From contig CP048208.1 of assembly GCA_020541205.1 (NCBI GenBank), positions 620,001 through 684,000 on the forward strand: a stretch of DNA of 64,000 bases. Direction: 5' to 3'. Under the pieces are notes generated by a model. That model was not told the origin of the DNA, did no database searches, and saw nothing but the letters and a program-made list of their open reading frames with translations. The stretch is from Candidatus Hartigia pinicola. GTDB taxonomy: Bacteria > Pseudomonadota > Gammaproteobacteria > Enterobacterales > Enterobacteriaceae. Position numbers and translations under genes: made by a program. Each line of letters starts with the position of its first letter. The first letter of the stretch is position 1. Below, one piece after another: positions 1 through 12,041 of this stretch.

Positions 1-1192
1 GTTGCAAAGTATATATTTTATATTTTATTATAAGTTAATTAAAATAATTGAGAATTGTATTAAAATATTATTATTTTAATTTATTTTATTAGAAATAAAA
101 CTATAATAATATTAGTTAATAAATATTTTAATATATTACACTACTATTTTTTAGAATATAAAATATATTTTTTAAAAAATAATATATAAGGTATATTTTT
201 GATAAATTATTGCTAATGGGATAGACGAATATATTTTTTATTAATTTTTTTGACAAAATATTATATTATTATGTAATAACTATAGCACAAGATTATCAAG
301 CATCCATCCAATTTAGATGGAGAAGATTTTTAAAAAATAGTGTTGAAGGGTGTAATCAAGTTTAATTAGACGAGCTAAAGAACTTTGTTAAATATGCATA
401 AGGTAAAGTGTTAAGAATACAGATATGGAACATGAAAAAATCATGATAATAAATATAAGGTTTTACAAATAAAATAACATATTGCGTTAAAAATTACAGT
501 TTATCTTTTTCAAAAATAATTATAATATATTATTTTAAAAAATACATTGATTTTTTGAAGATATATAAAATAATTTTTAGGAGTAAAATTTAAGCTAAGA
601 GTCGTTAGTTAATATAAATTGTATCCTCCTGGAGGAGTGTATATTATATTTTATGTTGTTTTTATAGAAAAATGAGATTAATTTTATATTTTGAATGTGC
701 ATTTTTAATTATTAGGGTGTTTAACCTATATTAGATTAGCAAGAATATTTCAAACATGAAAATATAGCAGTATGCGAAGACTTATTTTAGTGTTTTAGTA
801 CAATATACATTGTATGTTTATGATGCAGGAAATATGCAATATACTAATCAATTAATGATGTTCCATAATTTCTTTCGCTTGAGGTATTGATTAATTTAAC
901 AATGAAATAGTAACTTGAGTTAGAGTTTTTATTGGTAGAAAAGGTTTGAACTTATTCTTAGTTTTGTGGAGTATATAATATGTCCTATATAATATAATGC
1001 GATGCACTGCAATTAAAGACAAGAAAGCACTAAAGATAATAATCAATGAGGTGATTATCACTTACTATGTTTTAATAAAAATGAAGTGCGTGTTTCATAA
1101 TATTGCAATATATTTGTATTCCTTTACATCTATTGAGAATGGTTGTGATATAATTATTGAATAATTTTGAATTTAAACTTAATAAGATACAA
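1..1192. other. Non-coding A+T-rich stretch left of gnd
   Basis: I see no gene, RNA or mobile element here. The stretch is dominated by A/T runs, and stop codons are dense in all frames. The one compositional oddity is a short G/C cluster at 624-636, TCCTCC-T-GGAGGA, a six-base inverted repeat around one base. In E. coli the neighbourhood of gnd carries O-antigen and capsule genes; nothing like them can be recognised here. Confidence 0.7.
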
Positions 1193-1220
1193 TTAGGAAG
1201 CTAAATAATCAGCTTCCTAA
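1193..1220 (-). terminator. Hairpin terminator of gnd
   Basis: A perfect 10-bp stem, TTAGGAAGCT (1193-1202) with AGCTTCCTAA (1211-1220), closes an 8-nt loop. It starts 24 nt past the gnd stop codon on the minus strand. The tract that follows on that strand is T-rich but broken, so it is a plausible rather than textbook intrinsic terminator. Confidence 0.65.
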
Positions 1221-1244
1221 AATATAACTTATTGATTTAATATA

Positions 1245-2651
1245 TTATTCTATCCATTCAGTATGGAAGATTCCTTCTTTATCAATACGTTTATAGGTGT
1301 GAGCACCAAAGTAGTCACGCTGTGCTTGAATCAAGTTTGCAGGCAATACTGCAGTACGATAACTATCATAATAAGAAATCGCTGCAGAAAATGTTGGTGT
1401 TGGAATACCATTTTGTATAGCATAGCAAATAATATCGCGTAGTGCTTGTTGGTACTCAGCAGCAATTTTTTTAAAGTATGGAGCTAGTAGCAAGTTAGCA
1501 AGCTTAGTGTTATCATTATAGGAATCAGTAATTTTTTGTAGAAATTGCGCACGAATAATACAACCTTCTCGAAATATTTGTGCAATCTTATTATACTGAA
1601 GATCCCATTTATATTTCTCTGAAGCGGCTTTTAATTGTTGAAAGCCTTGTGCGTAAGATATAATTTTGCTTAGGTAAAGTGCTCGACGAATTTTTTCTAT
1701 AAACTCTTTTTTATTATCTTGAACTATTTTTAAAATTGGACCAGTTAATACTTTAGATGCAGCAATACGTTGATTTTTTAAAAAAGAGATATAACGAGAA
1801 AAAACAGATTCAGTGATTAGTGTGACAGGAATCCCTAAGTTTAAAGCGCTTTGGCTAGTCCAATTACCCGTTCCTTTATTTTCTGCTTTATCAAGAATCA
1901 TATCAATAAGATATTTATTTTCATTATCTTTTTTCTTAAAAATGTTTGCTGTAATTTTAATTAAGTAGCTATTCAGCTCGCCATTATTCCAATCAGAAAA
2001 AATGTTAGAAAGTTCTTCATTATTGAGATTAAGAGAACTTTTTAATAATGAATAAGCTTCTGCAATTAATTGCATATCACCGTATTCGATACCATTATGC
2101 ACCATTTTCACATAATGACCGGCACCATCTGTACCAATATACGTCACACATGGCTCACCTTTAGCTTTGGCAGCAATTTCTTTCAACATTGGAGCTACTA
2201 ATTCATAAGCTTTTTTTTGCCCTCCAGGCATAATAGACGGTCCTTTTAATGCACCTTCTTCTCCACCAGAAATTCCTGCGCCAATAAAATTTAAACCTTG
2301 CTCTGAAAGCTTATGATTACGACGGATAGTATCTGTATATAACGCATTTCCACCATCAATTATAATATCACCTTTATTCAAATATGGAGTTAACGTCGCT
2401 ATTGTTTTATCTGTAGCTTCACCTGCTTTAATCATTAACAGGATACAACGTGGTTGTTCTAAAGAGTTTATTAAGGTTTCGATTGTATAGTGAGGAATTA
2501 ATTTTTTTCCTGGATGTTCAGCAATTACTGCATCTGTTTTTTCTGGTGAACGGTTGTATATAAAAACAGAATAACCATGACTTTCAATATTTAGTGCAAG
2601 GTTACGTCCCATAACTGCCATACCGATAACACCAATCTGTTGTTTTGACAT
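1245..2651 (-). CDS. gnd: 6-phosphogluconate dehydrogenase, decarboxylating
   Basis: Cytosolic enzyme of the oxidative pentose phosphate pathway: 6-phosphogluconate + NADP+ gives ribulose 5-phosphate + CO2 + NADPH. The protein has 468 residues, the usual length. The N-terminal nucleotide-binding loop [10 protein letters not shown] is at residues 6-15. The active-site segment with Lys182 and Glu189 ([14 protein letters not shown]) follows, and the C-terminal tail [19 protein letters not shown] is the family's substrate-contacting end. The ATG start is supported by AGGAG a few bases upstream. It is transcribed away from yegH and ends at a hairpin. In E. coli gnd lies near yegH but with the surface-polysaccharide cluster between them; here only 246 nt separate the two, so that cluster is gone. 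Gene family identity is essentially certain. Confidence 0.98.
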   Translation of the reverse strand: MSKQQIGVIGMAVMGRNLALNIESHGYSVFIYNRSPEKTDAVIAEHPGKKLIPHYTIETLINSLEQPRCILLMIKAGEATDKTIATLTPYLNKGDIIIDGGNALYTDTIRRNHKLSEQGLNFIGAGISGGEEGALKGPSIMPGGQKKAYELVAPMLKEIAAKAKGEPCVTYIGTDGAGHYVKMVHNGIEYGDMQLIAEAYSLLKSSLNLNNEELSNIFSDWNNGELNSYLIKITANIFKKKDNENKYLIDMILDKAENKGTGNWTSQSALNLGIPVTLITESVFSRYISFLKNQRIAASKVLTGPILKIVQDNKKEFIEKIRRALYLSKIISYAQGFQQLKAASEKYKWDLQYNKIAQIFREGCIIRAQFLQKITDSYNDNTKLANLLLAPYFKKIAAEYQQALRDIICYAIQNGIPTPTFSAAISYYDSYRTAVLPANLIQAQRDYFGAHTYKRIDKEGIFHTEWIE

Positions 2652-2859
2652 AAAAACTCCTATCTATTTATGAAAAGTCAGCTGTTAATTTTCTGAAAGT
2701 TATTTAAATAAAATTACATGTTAACTCAGGTGTGTATTCCTTGGTAGTCATTATTGTAATCAATAGTACAAACGTAATATAAATCATAGATTATTCTTTT
2801 AATACACATTCGCGAATTCTTATTGAAATTTATAAAAATAAACTACATTATTGACTAGG

Positions 2860-2871
2860 CAGTATATACTG
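2860..2871. promoter_or_regulatory. 12-bp perfect palindrome before yegH
   Basis: CAGTATATACTG lies in the gnd-yegH divergent interval and ends 26 nt before the yegH ATG. A TTGACT hexamer sits just upstream at 2851-2856. The site could be an operator or a chance palindrome. It does not fit the LexA consensus (CTGT-N8-ACAG). Confidence 0.2.
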
Positions 2872-2897
2872 TCATAGCAGAAGGTAAAATAAATTGT

Positions 2898-4466
2898 ATG
2901 GAATGGATCATTGATCCTTCGATGTGGGCAGGGCTTGCTACACTTGTTGTTCTAGAAATTGTTCTTGGTATTGATAATCTTGTCTTTATTGCTATTTTGG
3001 CAGATAAACTTCCAAAAAAGTTGCGTGATAAAGCTCGTGTTACTGGTCTAATGTTTGCTCTATTTATGCGAATAATATTGCTATTTAGTCTTTCTTGGCT
3101 TATGACCCTCACCAAGCCACTGATTACTGTATTTGAGCATCTATTTAGCATTCGAGATCTTATCATATTTATCGGGGGAATATTTCTTTTATTTAAAGCT
3201 ACAATAGAATTAAATGAACGACTAGAAGGGGGTGATGAGGATAATAGTACTCAACAAAATACATCAAATTTTTGGGCAGTTGTTGCGCAAATTATAGTTC
3301 TTGATGCAATATTTTCTCTTGATTCAGTGATTACTGCATTAGGAATGGTTGACCATATTGGCTTAATGGTAGCTGCAGTCACTATTGCCATGTTACTTAT
3401 GATATGGGGAAGTAAACCACTGACAAGTTTTGTGAATCAGCACCCCACTATTGTTATTTTATGTCTAAGCTTCTTGCTAATGATTGGATTTAGCTTAGTT
3501 GCTGAAGGTTTTGGTTACACGATACCAAAAGGTTATTTATATGCAGCCATTGGCTTTTCAATTATCATTGAAGTCTTAAACCAGTTTGCACAATTCAATC
3601 GTCGTCAATTTCTTAAAGGAACGCGGCCATTACGTGAACGTACTGCAGAAGTAGTTTTGCGTATTTTAAGTGGCAAGCATGAACGTGCAGAACTAGATGT
3701 TCACACATCAAGCTTAATTGCTGATAATCAATCGGTTTTTAATTCGCAAGAAAGACAAATGATTGCTAGAGTATTGGGAATGGCTCAACGTAACGTCGAA
3801 AGTATTATGACATCACGTCATGATATAGACTATTTAGATATTAATCAATCAGCAAGTAATTTATTAAAGAAGATGGAGAAAAATCCTCATTCACGATTTG
3901 TAGTGATTGATGAAAAAAGCAGTAATGAGCCTATTGGAGTTGTACACATTCTTGAATTAGTTAAACAACAGTTAAATGGTATACCAATAAATTTACGTAC
4001 ACTTATTAGACAGCCGCTAATCTTTCCTGAAGGGCTGTCACTCTTAAAAGCACTTGAGCAATTCCGAAAAGCACATACGCATTTTGCTTTTGTTGTTGAT
4101 GAATTTGGTTCTGTCGAAGGTATTGTGACATTAACTGATGTCATGGAAACTATTGCAGGTAACTTACCTGTTAGTGAAGAAGAAAATGATTCACGTCACG
4201 ATATTCATAAGAGAGATAATGGCACTTGGGTCGCTAATGGTTTTATGCCCTTAGAAGATTTAATTTTATTTGTCCCTATGGATCTTGATAACAAACGCGA
4301 GTATGAAACCATTGCAGGTCTTTTAATGGAACACCTTCAACGTGTTCCTGAAGTTGGTGAACAAGTCCAAGTTAATGGTTGTATCTTCGAGCCATTGGAA
4401 GTCAATAGTCATCGCATTAGTAAAGTGCTCATTATTCCACCAAAAAATTTATATGAAATAGAGTAA
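2898..4466 (+). CDS. yegH: YegH, TerC-family membrane protein with CBS and CorC/HlyC domains
   Basis: Inner-membrane protein of 522 residues (E. coli YegH is about 527). The first 230 or so residues form a TerC-like integral membrane domain with several hydrophobic segments and the conserved acidic motifs [14 protein letters not shown] and [17 protein letters not shown]. Two CBS motifs follow at roughly residues 290-420, including [23 protein letters not shown]-terminal transporter-associated domain completes the protein. TerC/CorC relatives are implicated in metal-ion handling; the substrate of YegH is not established. The chosen ATG matches the family start MEWI-DPS-WAGL. AGAAGG lies about 13 nt upstream, a rather distant ribosome site. 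The gene converges with the asmA pseudogene, as in E. coli. Confidence 0.96.
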   Translation: MEWIIDPSMWAGLATLVVLEIVLGIDNLVFIAILADKLPKKLRDKARVTGLMFALFMRIILLFSLSWLMTLTKPLITVFEHLFSIRDLIIFIGGIFLLFKATIELNERLEGGDEDNSTQQNTSNFWAVVAQIIVLDAIFSLDSVITALGMVDHIGLMVAAVTIAMLLMIWGSKPLTSFVNQHPTIVILCLSFLLMIGFSLVAEGFGYTIPKGYLYAAIGFSIIIEVLNQFAQFNRRQFLKGTRPLRERTAEVVLRILSGKHERAELDVHTSSLIADNQSVFNSQERQMIARVLGMAQRNVESIMTSRHDIDYLDINQSASNLLKKMEKNPHSRFVVIDEKSSNEPIGVVHILELVKQQLNGIPINLRTLIRQPLIFPEGLSLLKALEQFRKAHTHFAFVVDEFGSVEGIVTLTDVMETIAGNLPVSEEENDSRHDIHKRDNGTWVANGFMPLEDLILFVPMDLDNKREYETIAGLLMEHLQRVPEVGEQVQVNGCIFEPLEVNSHRISKVLIIPPKNLYEIE

Positions 4467-4709
4467 GTTCCATGAATATCGTAATATAATGCTTGTATGT
4501 ATTTTTTCGAAAATTTTTTATTTTGTGTTAAGTAAATTATTTTATTAAAATATAAAAAAGAATTTTTAGATGAATTTGATTTTTTTTGTAAAATTTTAAA
4601 CAAATTACATAACTATAATATTTTAATTAAAATAATAAACTTTGAATTATGAAATAACACTATAAAACATACACAAATTATTATTAAATAATAAACAATT
4701 ATATTAGAT

Positions 4710-6495
4710 TTAGTTAAGTATATAAGTTTTGATTATTTTCTTTTTTTTTAATAACTTGCGTAATATTTCTTGAGCTTGAATTTCTAATTCATTATAGAAA
4801 ATTTTTTGAATATTTAATTGATATTTAAGAGTATTCCAATTACCATAAATATGTAAAGAGATCGTCATAGCTTGCAGTTTGTGAAAAACAATTGAGTCTT
4901 TACTAGACCATCCTGTCTTTACTTTCAGATATAAATTCATATTTAACGTTTTCGTACAAATATTACATAAGCCTTGCCCTGTAACAAAAATCAGGTCAGA
5001 AGTTGCTTGAATAGATTTAATATTAATTATACCTTTATTTAGCCATCCATTAACAGTTAATAATGGAACTGTAGTATAGTTTTCTGTGTTAAATGGAGAA
5101 TTAATTTTATTAGTAACATCTGGAATATAAGATTAAATAAGTAATGGAATATTTAAACTTGCTAAATATATATTTTCAGTTTAAAATTAGTAGGACCTTG
5201 CTAAAAACTTTTTAATACATGCTGTATCATAACCAGGACCTGATGAAGTAGCCCTCATTGTCAAAATTCCACTGAGTTTTTCAGACATATTATCAGTATT
5301 TAATAATTGTGTCAGATTAATATTTTGAATATCAGGTTTCGCTATTACTTGAACAGGAATCTCACTAAAATTTATCGTTAATGGTAATGAGAATTTTCCA
5401 CCAAAAACTTCTCTTTTGAATTGAGAAATTGTTAATAAAGGAGGTTGATTTTAAGCAAAAATACTTATATTCTAACGGAAACATCTTGATAGATCAGATT
5501 ATCGATATTTAAATGAATATTTTCTGTCAATAATTTTAGATTAGATAAATTATATTTTTGAACTTTTTTTGCCAACAGTTGCTAGTTTTACTTTAATAGG
5601 TGTAGAGTGCACACATTCTTCTTCGGTCATGACTGTTCTTGTTAATTTAGATTCGTACAAAAATTTATTGAGATTAAGTATTTTGAAGGATAATGTAACA
5701 TTTACAACTAGTATTTTATTAAGTAGTATACTACCGTTTCTAGTAAATTCATCTGCTTAGTATAAATAAACTTACTGCTAAGCATGCTTGATATACCACT
5801 TTTAGGCAAATTAACACTTGTTAGCGTGTAATCACACTGAGATATTTTCCTACTAACTGTTGTGATAGATTTGAAAGGTTAATATCTGCTCGTATATTAA
5901 AATTAAGCTCTTGTTGATGTTTGGTTAAGTGACTACTCAATTGTACTATAATGTTTTGATTGTTATTTTTTTAATGAAAGTTTCATATTGCGTAGATTGT
6001 ATGTGTAATATTTAGTTTTCCAAATCACTAAACTATTTAAGACTTCAATTTTATTTATATCTAATAACCATTGATTTTTTATATCATCTGAATGGAATTG
6101 ATTACCGTGGGCATAATCGATGTATGATAATTCATTTTAAATTTACTTTCTGGTGTATGCCGAATCACTGTATCATCTAAAACAACTTATTCAATAAATA
6201 AATGATAGGAAAATAGTGGAAAAAATTTAACGTCAAGTCGTATATTTTTAGCACTTAAAACAGGTTGATTAACATCGGGAGCTGTAATAGAGATAAAGCC
6301 AGTGATTATACTTAATATTGGCCAGACGTGCCAATGCATCTCCTCTTTAAATTCCAGATGATTACCGCTCTTTATTTCTACCGTTTCTACAAGATATTAT
6401 TTAAAGTTGTTAGGATTGATCAGGATCACTAAGGCTGTGAATCCCGCTATGATTATAATTAGCAAAATGATTAGTGTTGTCAGAAATCGTTTCAT
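4710..6495 (-). pseudogene. asmA: asmA pseudogene (outer-membrane biogenesis protein AsmA)
   Basis: Remnant of AsmA, an inner-membrane-anchored periplasmic protein linked to outer-membrane lipid and protein assembly. It spans 1.79 kb, almost the full E. coli length (617 codons). The start region (from 6495) encodes MKRFLTTLIILLIIIIAGF, the AsmA signal anchor. A TAA falls at codon 33, the frame then continues with HWHVWPILSI and NIRLDVKFFPLFSYHL, and a second TAA follows GAA near codon 95. After further frame changes, AsmA-like blocks reappear: PLLTISQFKREVFGGKFSLP around 5440-5380, GWLNKGIINIKSIQATSDL around 5050-5000, and ISLHIYGNWNTLKYQLNIQK around 4870-4800. Order and strand (udk-dcd-asmA, convergent to yegH) are as in E. 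coli. The gene is clearly broken yet still alignable along its whole length. Confidence 0.93.
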
Positions 6496-6635
6496 TTTTC
6501 GCTTCTTTAATTATGTACATTATAAACTACACTACAGCTCACAATATACCTCTTTTTGTATTTGTGAGATTATTACTTTTGCAAGTAATGTATTATTACA
6601 GATAACGTACGTAATACTTATCGTTCACTAATTTT

Positions 6636-7217
6636 TTAATCTTCGCTGATAAGGCTACCTACTGCTCCTTGTTGATTTTGATATTTAGCATTTTGTCGAT
6701 TATTATATGGACGATCTGCACTACCAGATAGTAACTCAAAACTTAACGCACCAATTACCATTCCTGGTCGCAGTGCTAAAGGTAGTTTACCTGAATTATA
6801 AAACTCTAACACGAGTTTCCCGCACCAACCGGGATCAATGCGATGTGCTGTGACATGAACCATGAGTCCTAATCTTGCTAATGATGAGCGACCATCTAAC
6901 CAACCCACGAGATTATCAGGTAAAGTAATAGACTCCAGTGTAACTGCGAGTGCTAATTCTCCTGGGTGAAGAAAAAAAGATTCATCTTTATTGAGAATGA
7001 TTGCATCACTCATTATTTTCTTTAATGCTGCATTAATTTCATTTTTTTGGCCACTTAAGTCTACAAAAGGAGCTGTGTGTCCATGAAACACTCGAAATTC
7101 GTTTCCTAAACGCAGATCTACTGTGGCTCCATTAATTTGCTGAACTGGTGGCCGCGGATTAATCACTAACTTATCTCGGTCCAGCCATTGAATAATATCG
7201 CGGTCACAAAGACGCAT
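6636..7217 (-). CDS. dcd: dCTP deaminase
   Basis: Converts dCTP to dUTP + NH3, the main route to dUTP and so to dTMP in enterobacteria. The protein has 193 residues, identical in length to E. coli Dcd. Conserved active-site segments are present: GRSSLARLG at 109-117 with Arg110, Ser111 and Arg115, then [21 protein letters not shown] at 121-141 with Glu138. The C-terminal lid region carries the conserved [12 protein letters not shown]. It lies 58 nt downstream of udk on the same strand, probably co-transcribed, with the asmA remnant 140 nt downstream. The ribosome site is weak (AGAGAT). Confidence 0.98.
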   Translation of the reverse strand: MRLCDRDIIQWLDRDKLVINPRPPVQQINGATVDLRLGNEFRVFHGHTAPFVDLSGQKNEINAALKKIMSDAIILNKDESFFLHPGELALAVTLESITLPDNLVGWLDGRSSLARLGLMVHVTAHRIDPGWCGKLVLEFYNSGKLPLALRPGMVIGALSFELLSGSADRPYNNRQNAKYQNQQGAVGSLISED

Positions 7218-7275
7218 ACTTATCTCTCTTTTTTTATAAATTTGTTATTTCTATAAAATATAATTTAAATTAGCG

Positions 7276-7920
7276 TTATTCTTGGCAAAATTCTCTGATT
7301 TTTGCTTTTAAAATGTCAATAGCAACACGGTTTTTCCCTCCACGAGGAACAACAATATCAGCGTACTGCTTGGATGGTTCAATAAACTGTAAAAACATTG
7401 GACGAACAGTGGCATCATATTGCTCGATAACAGAGCCTAATGTTCTACCTCTTTCATTTACATCACGTTTGATTCTTCGTATCAAACAAATATCAAGTGG
7501 CGTGTCGACAAAAATCGAAAAATCCATTGCTTCACGAAGTCTTTTATCTGTTAACAATAAAATACCTTCAATAATAATGACTTTTTTAGGATTAACATGA
7601 ATAGTCTTTTTTTTTCGAGTGTGAGTGACGTAGTCATACTGAGGAATTTCTACAGGTTCTTTGTTTTTTAATGCTTTCAGATGTTGGTAAAGTAGCCCAT
7701 GGTCCATGGAATTCGGGTGGTCGTAATTAACTTTTAAACGCTCTGTCATCGGAATATCTATTTGATCTTTGTAATAACAATCTTCTGGTATGATACCGAT
7801 ATTATGATCACCAACTTTTTCTTTTAATTCTTGATATAAAGTGCTTGCGATAAGGCTTTTCCCAGATGCTGAAGCTCCTGATATACCTACAATGGTACAG
7901 TTACACGTTATGTTAATCAT
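7276..7920 (-). CDS. udk: Uridine/cytidine kinase
   Basis: Salvage enzyme phosphorylating uridine or cytidine to UMP or CMP using a nucleoside triphosphate. It has 214 residues (E. coli 213). The P-loop GASASGKS is at 15-22. PEDCYYKDQ and [10 protein letters not shown], family signatures for nucleoside binding, follow, then the lid-type arginines in [12 protein letters not shown] and the C-terminal [14 protein letters not shown]. The start is supported by AGGTGAAG 7 nt upstream. It is first of the surviving udk-dcd-(asmA) run. Upstream, E. coli has yegE; here there is only empty DNA, so the synteny breaks at this point. Confidence 0.97.
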   Translation of the reverse strand: MINITCNCTIVGISGASASGKSLIASTLYQELKEKVGDHNIGIIPEDCYYKDQIDIPMTERLKVNYDHPNSMDHGLLYQHLKALKNKEPVEIPQYDYVTHTRKKKTIHVNPKKVIIIEGILLLTDKRLREAMDFSIFVDTPLDICLIRRIKRDVNERGRTLGSVIEQYDATVRPMFLQFIEPSKQYADIVVPRGGKNRVAIDILKAKIREFCQE

Positions 7921-10730
7921 AAAAACTTCACCTAGTTAAATAAATCTTGATATAAAAGCATATATATTAAATAATTAAAAATGCATATTAGCAATAAAAT
8001 TTAAGCTTATTACGAAGCTTATAGAGCACTCTTGATCACTACAGTTAAAAATTTTAACTACATGAAAAATCAAAGTATGCTAATATATAGCATAATTTTA
8101 TGGTGGGAGTAATTATAAAATCTCATAGCAAAAGATTTTAGTTTTAAAAAAATCAGAAAAAATATTAATTATTAAAATTATTAATAAGTAGCATCATAAT
8201 AAAATATAATAATGCAAATCTTAAATAACTTAATTACTCACTTTTAAAATACTTGATTAGGATTTTTCTGTAATTTAAAAATCATAACATTTTTTTAACA
8301 GTGAGGTGTATTAAAATATGGAAGTATTTTTATTAAAGATATATAGAATGCATTATTATGTGATGATATGCACTCTAATCATAATGTTTATTCGTTGTGT
8401 GCTTGTTAGATATTTTACATTCCATTAATATTCCTCAGTTGTTTTTGTGTTAATTAAATTGATTAATATCAGTCAGATATTTTAGAGCATGCTTGCGTAA
8501 CTTGATAGATAAAAGTAAAAACATATATATTATGTAATATAAAATAAAATTTAGTATTAATAAAATAATTTTCTTTTTTATTTTTTTGTAAAGTTGTATT
8601 GAGCGTTTCTGTGTGTTGTTTTAAGAAAGATAAAACTTACAATAAAATTATTCATGATCTTAAAAATTAAATCTTCTAAAATTTTAACATATATCATCAG
8701 ATTCTAATAACAATAAAATTTAAATCTAATATTGCAGGTTAAAAAAGTTTACATTTCTTTCTTGATTGAACATTTTTAGTTATTGATACATCATACCTCA
8801 TTATAGTAGATTAAATATCTATATTTCTGAAAATATTTAATAATTAATGAGACAGGAGACTATCCAAAGTTTTTTTACAAGTTATTGTTTAATATATATT
8901 ATCGTAATAATAACAGTCTACAAAGATGTATATTAATTTAGAAAGATTACAATACTTTAGAATTCATATTGTTTATAAGAACATATAAAAGTGTCTATAA
9001 TAAAATATTTTATAAATTGCTGTAGTTTTTTGAAAATTATTTTATTGAGAGATACTGCCTGGTAATATTAAAAGTCAGTGCAACTTATATTAATATTTTA
9101 ATATTTAGAGAGAGAAACTGTCATCAATAAATCTACTATTAGTATACTAAACATGAAAATTTTTTTGATGAGATTAAAACTAGAGTAGTGATTTAGAAAA
9201 AGATCATATTTGTAATTATTTTTGTGTAGAACATTAAAAACAAAGATACAATCCATAAAATACTATATAAAGGTAAAAAATGATAGTATGATACTAGATA
9301 TCTCAGTATATCTTACAGTTTATCCTGTAGTGTTATATAAAAATAACTAATATATTGATATTATAGATTATTTCATGTAGTCTCAATATCTGTTCTTGAT
9401 ATGTATGTATTATACTTAGTAAGTAATAGTTTATATAGGTAAAATATCTTATATGATGTCTATCTAATGCGCGTCAGTGTAATTGTTAAGATCATGTAAT
9501 GTAATAAAACGCTATTTTATAATATATATTTACATACTTTATTTTATTAAAACTTATATTAGTTTTTAGAAAAATATTAATTAACATTAACATTTTATGA
9601 GAGAGAGTATAAACATGTTTTTTGTTTATCTGTTTAATATTTATTTTCTGTCTATTAGGCAGAAAGGATACTGAATACTTTACTTAGAAAAAAATTATTT
9701 TAGTATACATTTATATATTGAAATGACACTATAAGTTATCATTTTGTAAAATATTGATTTAAATAAAAAGAAATATTTTTATAATGTACTTTAATAGAAT
9801 TTTTAAGTTCTTTTAAAAAATAAAGTTTGCGCTTTTTGATAATGCATGTATCTAAAAATTTTTCATGTGTTTTATCATGAAAATCCTATTCTTTTCTTAC
9901 TAAAATAAAAAAAATATATTTCTATATGTTAATTTAACATAGAGAGTGTATATGATTATTGTCTCAGTGAGGAATGAGATAAATCATTTACTAATAGTGA
10001 TTTAAAGAATATACTGATAAATAATATTTAGAATTGTAATCAGATTACAAAAATTATCAAAGATATTTGTTAAATACACATAGTATTTAAATAGAAATGT
10101 TATCATAATACTATGAACCTGTCTCTTAACCGTATATATTTTTTATTCAATAGCGTACAAGAGATTGATTAAACACTAGATTGAAAAGTAGATACTAAAT
10201 TAGTAAGCAATACACAAATCATTATATAACTAAAATTAAGTGTGATAACAGGTGAAAAAACATTAAAGACGTGCATTTAAAGTGTTAAAGTATTTTAAGA
10301 TAATATTTCATAGATTATTCTATATAGACTTACTTTTGTAATAGATACGATAACTTTACTAAATTATTTATATAACAATTCACTAAACTTGCTTATTTTA
10401 AAATGATAAGATAAAAAATTTAAGATAACTAAATTATTCTGCATCTTATTATTTACTCTTCAAAAAATAATATTTAATTGCGATTTGATTATGTGTATTT
10501 TGATTATTTCTTCTTTTTCAAATTTTCTAGTGTTTTTCACAATAACAACTACCAAGCTGGATCAATAAACTAAAATAAATATATTATTAACATTATTGTA
10601 ATTTAATAATAATAGATACGTTGCGTATAAAAATTTATTACGAATAATGATCTTGAAAAATATTTAATAAAGAATAATCTTTATTCATCACAGATGATAG
10701 ATTTTCCAATAATTTTTATTAAAAAATAGA
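7921..10730. other. 2.8-kb gene-free stretch between udk and folD
   Basis: No open frame that resembles a protein, no RNA gene and no insertion sequence. A few small inverted repeats occur, such as TAAGCTT-N6-AAGCTTA at 8002-8021. Stops are frequent in all six frames. Because udk and folD are far apart in E. coli, this stretch contains a rearrangement or deletion junction. Confidence 0.7.
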
Positions 10731-10849
10731 AACCACTTTAATTATTTTTTGTAGAGATATAACTTAACTATACATAAGCAATACAGATAAGTTAATATTA
10801 ATTTAACTTATCTGTATTATGTATACTTGGATTTTAAGTGGTTTTTTTG
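10731..10849. terminator. Large three-tier stem-loop, bidirectional terminator candidate
   Basis: Nested inverted repeats: outer AACCACTT (10731-10738) with AAGTGGTT (10836-10843); middle TATACAT (10769-10775) with ATGTATA (10819-10825); inner perfect 16-bp stem AATACAGATAAGTTAA (10780-10795) with its complement at 10803-10818. A T-run follows on the plus strand (10842-10848), and an A-run at 10721-10726 gives a T-run on the minus strand. It lies about 150 nt past the folD stop and so probably ends the folD transcript. It is larger than a usual terminator, so a structured RNA is the alternative. Confidence 0.55.
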
Positions 10850-10989
10850 ATTATGTAAGATTATTTTTCTTACAGAAATTTTGCAAAATATCTGAGTTTT
10901 AACTATGTCATTCACTTGCATTAAAACATCGGTAATCGTTGTTCTGGAATATCGATTTTTCTAATTATTTCTGAATATTATTATTATTT

Positions 10990-11856
10990 CTAATTATATG
11001 AAGAATCGTGATATTCTTCACATGCTTGTAAAGTATTTTGAATAAGTGTTGCTACTGTCATTGGCCCAACTCCACCGGGAACAGGGGTAATCCAAGAAGC
11101 ACGTTTTGATGCATCATCAAAGTTGACATCACCTGTCACTTGACCATTTTTTAGGCGGTTAATACCCACGTCAATTACAATAGCTCCTGGTTTGATCCAT
11201 TCACCAGGAATAAAATTTGGTTTACCTACTGCAACAACTAACAAATCTGCATTACGAACATGTTCTTCAAGTGTTTTTGTGAAACGGTGAGTAACGGTAA
11301 TTGTACAGCCTATTAGTAATAATTCCAAACTCATTGGGCGACCAACAATATTTGAAGCACCAATAATTACAGCATTAAGACCATAAGTGTTAATGTTATA
11401 TCGCTCGAGGAGCGTGACAATTCCTTTTGGTGTGCAAGGCCGTAAGTATGGTGCACGTTGGCATAAACGACCTATGTTATAGGGATGAAAACCATCAACA
11501 TCTTTATCTGGATGAATGCGTTCAATAACTTTAATTGTATCAATATTAGCAGGTAATGGTAGTTGTACTAAAATACCATCAATTTTAGCGTTGTGGTTTA
11601 AATTATCGATAGTTTCTAACAGTAGAGTTTCGCTTGCTGTGTTAGGTAAATCATAAGAGTACGAAATTAAACCGACTTCTTCACATGCACTACGTTTACT
11701 ACTGATATAAATTTGAGATGCAGGGTTTGTACCAATTAAAATAACGGCGAGACCGGGAGGGCGCTTACCTCGTTCAAGACGTTGTTGTACCTTTTTGTAA
11801 ACTTCATTACGAATTATCTTCGCAATAGCTTTCCCATCGATTATTTTTGCTAACAT
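10990..11856 (-). CDS. folD: Bifunctional methylenetetrahydrofolate dehydrogenase/cyclohydrolase
   Basis: Interconverts 5,10-methylene-THF, 5,10-methenyl-THF and 10-formyl-THF, supplying one-carbon units for purines and formyl-Met-tRNA. It has 288 residues, the standard length. The catalytic Tyr50-X3-Lys54 pair is in [26 protein letters not shown] and the dehydrogenase segment [14 protein letters not shown] follow, then the nucleotide-binding [13 protein letters not shown], and the C-terminal signature [15 protein letters not shown]. Its 5' end faces a divergent tRNA-Arg gene, the E. coli folD-argU pairing. No ribosome site stands out. Function is secure. Confidence 0.98.
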   Translation of the reverse strand: MLAKIIDGKAIAKIIRNEVYKKVQQRLERGKRPPGLAVILIGTNPASQIYISSKRSACEEVGLISYSYDLPNTASETLLLETIDNLNHNAKIDGILVQLPLPANIDTIKVIERIHPDKDVDGFHPYNIGRLCQRAPYLRPCTPKGIVTLLERYNINTYGLNAVIIGASNIVGRPMSLELLLIGCTITVTHRFTKTLEEHVRNADLLVVAVGKPNFIPGEWIKPGAIVIDVGINRLKNGQVTGDVNFDDASKRASWITPVPGGVGPMTVATLIQNTLQACEEYHDSSYN

Positions 11857-11975
11857 CTGTAATTTAATCCATATATGAGATCTAATGATGTTTCTATTTA
11901 GTCAGAGCTAATTGTTAATGTCAGTTCTATCTATTATATAAATTAGAAGATAAATAGTTGAGTAAAGAATAGATA

Positions 11976-12003
11976 TTGACTCAATATTTATCAAATGTAT
12001 AAT
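11976..12003 (+). promoter_or_regulatory. Sigma-70 promoter of tRNA-Arg
   Basis: TTGACT (11976-11981) and TATAAT (11998-12003) are separated by 16 bp. The -10 box lies 38 nt before the first tRNA base, leaving room for a short 5' leader. This is the best sigma-70 promoter I can see in the window. Confidence 0.7.
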
Positions 12004-12041
12004 TTCCTCTATCCATTTGATTAGATCTAGGATTTTATAAT

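Noticed and set aside
5569-5760. 63-codon plus-strand frame inside the asmA region
   Set aside because: Antisense shadow of the asmA pseudogene, which explains the interval on the other strand.
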